From contig CAVGIJ010000020.1 in the NCBI GenBank assembly GCA_963629305.1, positions 1 to 21,903 of the forward strand: 21,903 nucleotides of DNA, in the 5' to 3' direction. The DNA is from UBA1227 sp963629305 (GTDB lineage: Bacteria; Bacillota; Clostridia; Oscillospirales; Acutalibacteraceae). Below, piece by piece: positions 1-6,037 of the stretch (its first letter is position 1; each line of letters begins with the position of its first letter). The notes beneath the pieces were generated by a model. The model saw only the letters and a program-made list of their open reading frames with translations. It ran no database searches and was not told where the DNA came from. Position numbers and translations under genes: made by a program.

Positions 1-36
1 AAAAAAAAGAAGAGAACAGGTCCTCCTGTTCTCTTC
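1..36 (-). terminator. Intrinsic terminator of tRNA-Arg
   Basis: A perfect 12-bp stem (9-20 with 25-36) closes a 4-nt loop. Read on the minus strand, eight U residues (1-8) follow directly. It starts 3 nt after the encoded CCA of the tRNA, so it ends the tRNA transcript. Confidence 0.9.
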
Positions 37-38
37 AC

Positions 39-115
39 TGGCGCGCCCGGAGGGACTCGAACCCCCGACCTACTGGTTCGTAGCCAGTCACTCTATCCAG
101 CTGAGCTACGAGCGC
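39..115 (-). tRNA. tRNA-Arg (anticodon ACG)
   Basis: On the minus strand this folds as a full cloverleaf. The acceptor stem GCGCTCG/CGGGCGC has one G-U pair. The D-arm contains AGCTCAGCTGGATAGAG. The anticodon stem ACTGG/CCAGT encloses the loop CTACGAA with anticodon ACG. The T-arm has GGTTCGAGTCC. CCA is encoded in the DNA at 39-41. ACG (A34 normally deaminated to inosine) decodes the CGN arginine codons. It has its own terminator and appears to be a single-gene transcription unit. Confidence 0.97.
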
Positions 116-139
116 ACATATGCTTTTTGCCGCTCAAAT

Positions 140-168
140 ATATTACCACAACCAAGTCCAAAATGCAA
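140..168 (-). promoter_or_regulatory. Possible promoter of tRNA-Arg
   Basis: On the minus strand TTGCAT (163-168) and TAATAT (140-145) are separated by 17 bp. This places a start site about 15-20 nt upstream of the tRNA 5' end. Both boxes are only partial matches to consensus, and an overlapping TATATT (137-142) could serve as -10 instead. Confidence 0.35.
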
Positions 169-194
169 CACTAAAAATATAAATATGAAAGGAG

Positions 195-246
195 TATAAT
201 AATTGTTGTAAAAATACGGGGGCGTAACCCCGCCTTTACGAAGGAG
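195..246 (+). promoter_or_regulatory. -10 box, leader hairpin and RBS of the DUF2804 gene
   Basis: A perfect TATAAT lies at 195-200, but no convincing -35 box sits 16-18 bp upstream. A GC hairpin follows (CGGGG 217-221 with CCCCG 228-232), possibly extended by GTAAA 208-212 with TTTAC 235-239. The ribosome binding site AAGGAG is at 241-246, 7 nt before the ATG. Whether the hairpin regulates anything is unknown. Confidence 0.35.
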
Positions 247-253
247 AACAGAC

Positions 254-1294
254 ATGAATAAAGAACTCAGCGCGGGTCCGCTTCTTGATGAAAACGGTCA
301 TCTTTGTGAGTGCGGATACGCAAAAAAACTCATAAAAAAATATGACAGAAGTGCAATAAAGGCACCGGGATTCCGTATCAAGGAATGGGATTATTATCTC
401 ATAACAACGAATGACTTTGCCATTGCAATGACTGTTGATGACAACTCATACATGGGTCAGGAGAGTGCATCTATTCTCGACTTCACAGGTGAACCGTGGG
501 AGCATACCGCAGGTGTTATGAAATTTTTCACGAACGGAAAAATAGGACTTCCTTCAACATCAAAAATCGGTGATGCATGCTACAATTCAAGGCGTGTGAA
601 ACTCAATTTTATAAATGACGGAAAAACACGTCATCTTACCTGCGACTACAAGAAGTTTGACGGTGAGAATGATTTTAAGGTAGACATAACTCTTTCCGAT
701 TTCCCAAAAGAATCCATGGTTATCGCGACTCCATGGAAGGATCATCCGAAACATTTCTATTACAATCAGAAGATTGTATGTATGAAAGCAAGAGGAACAG
801 CGACATTCAAGGGAAAGACATATACTTTTGATGAGACAAACAATTCCTACGGACTCCTCGACTGGGGACGCGGTGTGTGGACCTATGACAACACATGGTT
901 TTGGGGTGCAGGTCAGACAGGCTTACCCGGCGGACATACATTCGGCTTCAATATCGGGTACGGCTTCGGTGACACCTCGGCAGCTTCTGAAAATATGCTT
1001 TTCTATGACGGAAAGGCTCACAAACTTGAGCGGGTATCGTTTAACATACCGAAAAAGGCTGACGGCACAGATGACTTTATGAGTCCGTGGACATTTACCT
1101 CAAGTGACGGAAGGTTTGAGATGGATTTTGTTCCGATTCTCGACCGCGCCGCCAATGTAGCCGTCGGGCCTCTCGGCTCTGATCAGCATCAGGTATTCGG
1201 CCGTTTTACGGGTAAAGCTGTGCTCGATGACGGAACGGTAATTGAAGTGAAGGATATGCTTGCGTTTGCCGAAAAAGTAAGAAATAAATGGTAA
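254..1294 (+). CDS. DUF2804 family protein
   Basis: A 346-residue protein recognised as the DUF2804 family from its length and the aromatic core around residues 200-216 (GLLDWGRGVW, then TWFWG). An N-terminal CxC (CECG, about residues 18-21) is also visible. The family is widespread in bacteria and has no established biochemical role. No signal peptide or membrane segment is evident, so it is probably cytoplasmic. The ATG at 254 is well supported by AAGGAG 7 nt upstream. No terminator separates it from the nuclease gene that starts 57 nt downstream, so the two may be co-transcribed. However, a TATAAT at 1298-1303 in that gap could give the nuclease its own start. Family assignment is fairly secure; function is not known. 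Confidence 0.8.
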   Translation: MNKELSAGPLLDENGHLCECGYAKKLIKKYDRSAIKAPGFRIKEWDYYLITTNDFAIAMTVDDNSYMGQESASILDFTGEPWEHTAGVMKFFTNGKIGLPSTSKIGDACYNSRRVKLNFINDGKTRHLTCDYKKFDGENDFKVDITLSDFPKESMVIATPWKDHPKHFYYNQKIVCMKARGTATFKGKTYTFDETNNSYGLLDWGRGVWTYDNTWFWGAGQTGLPGGHTFGFNIGYGFGDTSAASENMLFYDGKAHKLERVSFNIPKKADGTDDFMSPWTFTSSDGRFEMDFVPILDRAANVAVGPLGSDQHQVFGRFTGKAVLDDGTVIEVKDMLAFAEKVRNKW

Positions 1295-1350
1295 ACATAT
1301 AATTAGACTGCAAATTACATTGACAACAACAAAAGAAAAGAAGTGTTTTG

Positions 1351-2958
1351 ATGAAACTTACGTTTTGCGGTGCTGCACATGAGGTTACGGGAAGCTGTTA
1401 TTTCCTTGAAGTAAACGACAAGAAAATCCTTATTGACTGCGGTCTTGAGCAGGGGATTGATGTTTACGAGTCGGGCGAAATTCCTGTTGCGGCAGGCGAA
1501 ATAGATTACGTGTTTTTGACGCACGCGCATATTGACCACTCCGGAAAGCTTCCGCTTCTTGCGGCGCAAGGATTCAAGGGTACGATTTTTTCTACAGAAG
1601 CGACATATAATCTTTGCAGTATCATGCTTCGTGACAGCGCGCACATACAGGAATTCGAGGCGGAATGGAAAAACAGAAAGAATAAGAGAGCAGGTAAGGA
1701 GGAGTTTGTTCCTCTGTACACGATAGACGATGCGATTGCGGCTCTTAAATTGTTCAGCCCATTTAGCTACAATGAAATGATCTCGGTATGTGACGGCGTA
1801 CAGATAAGATTTGTGGATGCGGGTCATCTTCTCGGATCTTCAAGCATAGAAGTTTTCCTTACGGAGAATGGTATTTCAAAGAAAATTGTTTTCTCCGGAG
1901 ACATTGGAAATACGAATCAGCCGCTTATAAACGACCCGAAGTATATCTTTGACGCTGATTATGTTGTTATGGAGTCAACTTACGGTGACAGAGCGCATGG
2001 AAAGAGACCGGACTATGTAAATGAGCTTGCACAGATTATCCAAAAGACTTTTGACAGGGGAGGAAATCTCGTCATCCCATCCTTTGCCGTCGGAAGAACG
2101 CAGGAAATACTTTATTTTATAAGACAGATAAAAGAACAAGGCCTTGTGAAGGAACACGGTGATTTCAAGGTATATGTGGATAGTCCGCTTGCGATTGAGG
2201 CGACAAATATTTACAGCAATTGTGATAAACAGTACCTTGATCCTGAGACTCTTGAACTTCTTGAGAGAGGCATTAACCCCATACAGGTTTCAAACCTTAA
2301 GCTTGCAGTAACTTCTGAAGAGTCGAAGGCGATAAACTACGATATGGAGCCGAAAGTCATTATTTCGGCAAGCGGCATGTGCGAGGCCGGTCGTATCAAG
2401 CATCACTTAAAGCACAACCTGTGGCGCAGCGACTGTACAATTTTGTTCGTCGGATATCAGGCTATAGGAACGCTTGGAAGAAGCATAGTTGACGGCGCCG
2501 AAAAAGTAAAGATATTCGGTGAGGAAATAGAGATATGTGCCGAGATAGATGTTCTCGGCGGCGTTTCCGGCCACGCCGACATAAATGGGCTTATGACATG
2601 GATAAAGAACTTTGAAACAAAGCCGAAGCACGTTTTCGTGTGCCATGGCGATGACGGAGTGTGTGACAGCTTTGCGGCCAAGGTTCACAATGAACTCGGG
2701 CTTGAGACTTTTGCACCGTATCCATATGCAAAGGTAGATCTTGTGACTAATACCATATTGTCAGAAGGCAACCGTAAAAAGATTGAAAAGAAAACAACAC
2801 CGAATGCAAATATCAGTCCAAACAGTCCGTTTGGCCGTCTTGTTCTTGCAGGTCAGAGACTTCAACAGGTTATAAGGCATAACGAAGGCGGAACAAATAA
2901 AGATCTTGCAAAGCTTGCCGATCAGATTATTGCTCTTTGTGAAAAATGGGATAGATAG
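1351..2958 (+). CDS. Metallo-beta-lactamase/beta-CASP nuclease (RNA-specificity type)
   Basis: A 535-residue protein starting MKLTFCGAAHEVTGSC, the typical opening of bacterial CPSF73/YSH1-like beta-CASP hydrolases. The zinc-binding motif HAHIDH is at residues 58-63 (H58, H60, D62, H63). The beta-CASP region carries SFAVGRTQEIL, YVDSPLA and ISASGMCEAGRIKHHL. The C-terminal RMMBL segment includes SGHADINGL. Members cut or trim RNA using two metal ions. This protein is smaller and arranged differently from RNase J, so I do not give it an rnj name. The ATG at 1351 is preferred over a TTG one codon upstream because homologues begin at MKLTF. The RBS is weak (AAGAAGTG region). A strong terminator follows at 3013-3051. 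The substrate cannot be read from the sequence. Confidence 0.88.
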   Translation: MKLTFCGAAHEVTGSCYFLEVNDKKILIDCGLEQGIDVYESGEIPVAAGEIDYVFLTHAHIDHSGKLPLLAAQGFKGTIFSTEATYNLCSIMLRDSAHIQEFEAEWKNRKNKRAGKEEFVPLYTIDDAIAALKLFSPFSYNEMISVCDGVQIRFVDAGHLLGSSSIEVFLTENGISKKIVFSGDIGNTNQPLINDPKYIFDADYVVMESTYGDRAHGKRPDYVNELAQIIQKTFDRGGNLVIPSFAVGRTQEILYFIRQIKEQGLVKEHGDFKVYVDSPLAIEATNIYSNCDKQYLDPETLELLERGINPIQVSNLKLAVTSEESKAINYDMEPKVIISASGMCEAGRIKHHLKHNLWRSDCTILFVGYQAIGTLGRSIVDGAEKVKIFGEEIEICAEIDVLGGVSGHADINGLMTWIKNFETKPKHVFVCHGDDGVCDSFAAKVHNELGLETFAPYPYAKVDLVTNTILSEGNRKKIEKKTTPNANISPNSPFGRLVLAGQRLQQVIRHNEGGTNKDLAKLADQIIALCEKWDR

Positions 2959-3012
2959 AATATGATAAGCAAATTTACAAGATGAGATCATAGGTATAAA
3001 AGTAATTAAAAG

Positions 3013-3051
3013 AACCACCCTTTCATACACTTTTATGAGGGGTGGTTTTTT
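3013..3051 (+). terminator. Terminator after the beta-CASP nuclease gene
   Basis: The stem AACCACCC (3013-3020) pairs with GGGTGGTT (3040-3047). It can extend by T-G and T-A pairs into the loop, and a T-run at 3046-3051 follows. It closes the DUF2804/nuclease unit. Confidence 0.88.
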
Positions 3052-3061
3052 GAAAATTATG

Positions 3062-3287
3062 ACGGTTTTGCACATGTTGGACTTTAACTTTGACGAGATA
3101 ATAGATGCCGTGACTGAGATTCGCCCTGTACGCGGCAGGGCACAGATTCTTGATCTTAAGACGGATTACACGGTAATGATAGATTTTGCTTCTGTCCGGG
3201 AAAGGTCACGAATGTTGCCGGATAATAGGCAATGTGAAAATTCCCCTCAGCGAAGAAAAAATTGTAAAAAAAGCCTTGAATTTTTGA
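3062..3287 (+). pseudogene. murE: murE remnant with internal deletion and frame change
   Basis: Two pieces of UDP-N-acetylmuramoyl-tripeptide synthetase (MurE) lie end to end in different frames. Piece A (about 3062-3190) reads VLHMLDFNFDEIIDAV, then RPVRGRAQILDLKTDYTVMI and DFA. This matches the MurE segment before the conserved D-[YF]-A-H-T-P-D motif, but the sequence breaks right after DFA. Piece B (about 3189-3287) reads LLSGKGHECCRIIG, then NVKIPLSEEKIVKKALNF and stop. This is the MurE C-terminus with its GKGHE motif. Roughly 100 or more residues between them are missing and the frames do not match. The N-terminal and ATP-binding parts are also absent; an upstream terminator lies where they should be. 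It cannot make a working ligase, so an intact murE must lie elsewhere. The -35 box of the htpG promoter overlaps its last codons. Confidence 0.75.
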
Positions 3288-3304
3288 GGCGGCAGGGTTA
3301 TAGT
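3276..3304 (+). promoter_or_regulatory. SigA-type promoter of htpG
   Basis: TTGAAT (3276-3281) and TATAGT (3299-3304) are separated by exactly 17 bp. The predicted start at about 3311 falls inside the CIRCE palindrome, the position expected for HrcA repression. The -35 box lies in the last sense codons of the murE remnant. Confidence 0.7.
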
Positions 3305-3305
3305 A

Positions 3306-3350
3306 TATGTGTTGTTAGCACTCCATTGTAAAGAGTGCTAACAACACATA
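3306..3350 (+). promoter_or_regulatory. CIRCE operator (HrcA binding site), extended
   Basis: The canonical TTAGCACTC (3315-3323), a 9-bp spacer and GAGTGCTAA (3333-3341) match CIRCE exactly. The inverted repeat continues without mismatch to 18-bp arms (3306-3323 and 3333-3350). HrcA, the class I heat-shock repressor of Bacillota, binds such sites. Because it overlaps the predicted start site, it should repress htpG at normal temperature. In the mRNA it would also form a stable 5' hairpin. Confidence 0.96.
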
Positions 3351-3440
3351 ATTTTGTATATAAAGGCGTTTCGTGTTTTGAAGCGGTATACATCGCTATG
3401 CAGCACAGGACGTATCCGAAAAATATCAGAGGTGTTTATC

Positions 3441-5333
3441 ATGGCAAAAAAACAGTTTAAGGCAGAATCGAAAAGGCTTCTTGACCTTATGATTAACTCT
3501 ATTTACACAAATAAGGAAATTTTCCTTCGTGAGCTTATTTCGAATGCATCGGATGCAATGGATAAGCTTTATTACAAGTCTCTCACGGACAATATCGGAG
3601 GTCTTTCAAGATCCGATTTCTTTATCTTTATTGACCGTGACGAGGAAAACAAAACTCTCAGTATCACAGATAACGGAATCGGTATGACAAAGGATGAACT
3701 TGAGCAGAATCTCGGAACAATCTGTAAGAGCGGTTCGGGTATCTTCAAAAATGATGAGATGTCCGATGAGAAAGCTGCTGAGGATATTGACATCATCGGA
3801 CAGTTCGGTGTCGGATTCTACTCTGCATTTATGGTCGCAAAAAAGGTTGAAGTTGTAAGTAAGGCATACGGCTCGGATACGGCATATAAGTGGGTATCAA
3901 GCGGTGCCGACGGCTACACGATAACCGAGGCTACACGCGACGGTCACGGTACGACTATAACTCTTACTCTCAAGGACGATACCGACGATGAAAAATATTC
4001 ACGTTTTGCATCTGAGTATGAGATAAAAAATCTTGTAAAGCAGTATTCGGATTATATCCGTTATCCTATCAAGATGATGACCACGAGCCATGAACTGAAA
4101 GAGGGTACAGAGGACGAATACGAGGACATTCAGAAAGAGGAAACCCTCAACACGATGACCCCTGTATGGAAGAAGAACAAGAGTGAGGTTAAGCCGGAGG
4201 AGTACAATCAGTTCTACAAGGACACCTTCTATGACTATACCGATCCTCTCCGTGTAATTCACTCGTCCACTGAGGGTGCCGCAACATACAATGCATTGCT
4301 CTTTATACCGGGCAGAGCTCCGTTTAACTATTACAGCAAGGATTTTGAAAAGGGTCTCCGTCTGTATGCATCCGGCGTTCTTATTATGGAAAACTGTAAG
4401 GATCTTCTTCCGGATTACTTCAGCTTTGTACGCGGAGTTGTTGACTCGGCAGATTTGTCTCTCAATATTTCACGTGAGATGCTTCAGCAGGACAGACAGG
4501 TAAGCGTTATAGCAAAGCATCTTGAGAAGAAGATAAAGAGTGAGCTTCTCTCTATGCAAAAGAATGACCGTGAGAAGTATGAGCAGTTCTGGAAACAATT
4601 CGGTATGCAGATTAAATTCGGTATCTACCAGAACTTCGGCATGAATGTTGATACACTTAAGGATCTGCTTTTGTTCTACTCATCATTCGAATCAAAATAT
4701 ACTACTCTTGCCGACTATGTATCCCGTATGAAAGACGATCAGAAGTATATCTACTATGCATGCGGTGAATCAGTTGATCAGATATCAAAGCTTCCGCAGG
4801 CAGAACGGGTTCTCGATAAGGGTTACGAAATTCTTTATCTAACAGAGGATGTTGATGAATTTGCACTTAAGACAATGCGTGCTTATGACGAGAAAGAATT
4901 CCGTTCCGTATCTGATGACGATCTCGGACTTGAGAGTGATGAGGATAAGGAAAACGTAAAGAAACTTGATGAGGACAATAAGGAGCTCTTTGACTTTATG
5001 AAGGAGACTCTCGGCGACAAGGTCACTGCCGTACGTGCATCCGGCAGACTTAAGTCACACCCGGTATGTATCTCAACGGAGGGCGGCATCTCACTTGAGA
5101 TGGAAAAAGCACTTTCAAGCCAGCCGGATATGGCGAACAGAATAAAGGCACAGAAAGTTCTTGAGATCAATACAGATCACAAGATATTCAAAACTATCAC
5201 CGAGCTTTACAAGACAGATAAGGAAAAGGTAAAAACTTATACTGAGCTCCTTTACAATCAGGCACTTCTCATTGAGGGAATGCCTATTGAGGATCCGGTT
5301 GAATTTGCAAATTCCATCTGTGAACTCATGTGA
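3441..5333 (+). CDS. htpG: Molecular chaperone HtpG (Hsp90)
   Basis: A 630-residue cytosolic ATP-dependent Hsp90 chaperone of full length. The GHKL ATP site is intact: ELISNASDA (E31, N35, D38), TDNGIGM (76-82) and IGQFGVGF (119-126), with GTTITL closing the nucleotide fold. The middle domain contains RGVVDSADLSLNISREMLQ, and the C-terminus ends in the dimerisation region (LIEGMPIEDPVEFANSI). The ATG at 3441 (MAKKQFKAES) has AGAGGTG upstream and fits the family; in-frame reading could start earlier at a TTG (3354), but that has no RBS. The gene stands alone behind a promoter and CIRCE operator, with an untranslated leader of about 130 nt. Control by HrcA/CIRCE differs from Bacillus subtilis, where htpG is not in the CIRCE regulon. 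Confidence 0.97.
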   Translation: MAKKQFKAESKRLLDLMINSIYTNKEIFLRELISNASDAMDKLYYKSLTDNIGGLSRSDFFIFIDRDEENKTLSITDNGIGMTKDELEQNLGTICKSGSGIFKNDEMSDEKAAEDIDIIGQFGVGFYSAFMVAKKVEVVSKAYGSDTAYKWVSSGADGYTITEATRDGHGTTITLTLKDDTDDEKYSRFASEYEIKNLVKQYSDYIRYPIKMMTTSHELKEGTEDEYEDIQKEETLNTMTPVWKKNKSEVKPEEYNQFYKDTFYDYTDPLRVIHSSTEGAATYNALLFIPGRAPFNYYSKDFEKGLRLYASGVLIMENCKDLLPDYFSFVRGVVDSADLSLNISREMLQQDRQVSVIAKHLEKKIKSELLSMQKNDREKYEQFWKQFGMQIKFGIYQNFGMNVDTLKDLLLFYSSFESKYTTLADYVSRMKDDQKYIYYACGESVDQISKLPQAERVLDKGYEILYLTEDVDEFALKTMRAYDEKEFRSVSDDDLGLESDEDKENVKKLDEDNKELFDFMKETLGDKVTAVRASGRLKSHPVCISTEGGISLEMEKALSSQPDMANRIKAQKVLEINTDHKIFKTITELYKTDKEKVKTYTELLYNQALLIEGMPIEDPVEFANSICELM

Positions 5334-5407
5334 TTTTTTGAGTGAATTTTGAGTGCTTTTTAAGTAGTTTTCAAGTGACTTTTTCATTGACTTTTTTGCT
5401 GATTTTT
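5334..5407. other. Helically phased T-tracts (predicted curved DNA)
   Basis: T-runs of 4-6 bases start at 5334, 5347, 5357, 5368, 5380, 5392 and 5403, an average step of about 11.5 bp. They are separated by similar short units such as GAGTG, AAGTAG, AAGTGAC and CATTGAC. Tracts repeated in phase with the helix are known to bend DNA. The stretch begins right after the htpG stop codon. No gene is seen in it. Confidence 0.5.
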
Positions 5408-5444
5408 CTGTAAAAATCTGAAAATCGAAAATTTGAAAAAATAG

Positions 5445-5483
5445 GCCATCGAGCGGACTTAGCGACCGTTCGATGGCTTTTTT
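5445..5483 (+). terminator. Terminator of htpG
   Basis: GCCATCGA (5445-5452) pairs with TCGATGGC (5470-5477). The stem continues with GCGG (5453-5456) against CCGT (5466-5469, one G-U pair), and a T6 run (5478-5483) follows. An A-run just upstream (5436-5441) would also allow termination on the minus strand. Confidence 0.88.
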
Positions 5484-5511
5484 CGACCTTTCATACTTTT
5501 TTTGTCTGATT

Positions 5512-5540
5512 TTGGCCTCGAAAAGTATTCTATATATAGA
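5512..5540 (+). promoter_or_regulatory. Possible promoter of ssb
   Basis: TTGGCC (5512-5517) and TATAGA (5535-5540) are 17 bp apart, just after the htpG terminator. Both are 4-of-6 matches. The -10 sits in an alternating TATATATA run, so the exact register is uncertain. Confidence 0.45.
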
Positions 5541-5580
5541 GGGGTTTTTTAAAAGGCCCCGATAAAAAAGGAGGATTTTT

Positions 5581-5880
5581 ATGAAGACAATCACACTTAC
5601 CGGAAGACTTACGGCTGACCCTGAGGTGAGGACCGTGGGAGACGAAAAAATTAAAGTTGCAAACTTCTCTTTGGCAAACAATGATTCTGATAAAGCCGAC
5701 GGTGAATTTTATGAAGTTTGCTGTTGGGACAAGCTTGCGGACTTTGCGGAAAAATACCTGAAAAAGGGTATCAAAATTATCGTAAACGGAACATTCAACA
5801 ATGAAAAGTACACCGATAAAGAGGGAAAACCGCGTGTGAGATTCAGAATTACAGCCTACAAGGCAGAGTTCGCCGAGTAG
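5581..5880 (+). CDS. ssb: Short single-stranded DNA-binding protein (OB fold only)
   Basis: A 99-residue protein opening MKTITLTGRLTADPEVR, the usual first strand and loop of bacterial SSB. It continues through FYEVCCWDKLADFAEKYLKKG and GKPRVRFRITA, covering one complete OB fold. Typical SSBs are 140-180 residues, with a flexible linker and an acidic tip (DDDIPF-like) that recruits partner proteins. Both are missing, and the protein ends in KAEFAE. The ATG has a very strong RBS (AGGAGG 5569-5574). The gene is not next to rpsF/rpsR, where the main Bacillota ssb usually lies, so this is probably an accessory SSB. It appears monocistronic, between the htpG terminator and the hairpin at 5898-6001. 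Confidence 0.85.
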   Translation: MKTITLTGRLTADPEVRTVGDEKIKVANFSLANNDSDKADGEFYEVCCWDKLADFAEKYLKKGIKIIVNGTFNNEKYTDKEGKPRVRFRITAYKAEFAE

Positions 5881-5897
5881 GATTATAAACTAGCATG

Positions 5898-6001
5898 AAA
5901 AGCGGTCGCTACTCTCCATACACCCCAATGCAAATAACACTGACCATATCTATGGCCATTGGCACTTATTTCCCCCCTATCATTTGTCAGCGGCCGCTTT
6001 T
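5898..6001 (+). terminator. Long-loop terminator-like hairpin, candidate structured RNA
   Basis: A 13-bp outer stem, AAAAGCGGTCGCT (5898-5910) with AGCGGCCGCTTTT (5989-6001), contains one T-G pair. T-rich sequence (5998-6008) follows, so it can act as the ssb terminator. Unlike an ordinary terminator it encloses 78 nt with further pairing. CCAATG (5925-5930) pairs with CATTGG (5957-5962), and CCAT (5944-5947) pairs with ATGG (5952-5955). AAATAA (5932-5937) could pair with TTATTT (5966-5971) as a pseudoknot. I do not recognise a known RNA family. A decayed mobile element is another possibility, but no target-site duplication is visible. Confidence 0.5.
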
Positions 6002-6037
6002 TATTTTTAATTTACGGTTTGAAGGAGAATTATCAGC

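Noticed and set aside
3035..3331. 98-codon open frame as an intact gene
   Set aside because: It begins inside the terminator stem, follows MurE-like sequence only to about 3190 and then leaves that frame; the MurE C-terminus continues in another frame. Treated as a pseudogene.
3354..3440. N-terminal extension of htpG from a TTG
   Set aside because: No RBS, and the extra 29 residues do not look like any HtpG; ATG 3441 has an RBS and the family's usual start.
5115..5681. 188-codon minus-strand frame
   Set aside because: It spans the antisense of htpG, the phased T-tracts, a terminator and ssb; Lys/Ser repetition comes from the T-tracts read backwards.
5898..6001. Transposon-derived MITE
   Set aside because: Inverted-repeat ends are present but no target-site duplication or second copy in the window; left as an open structured element.
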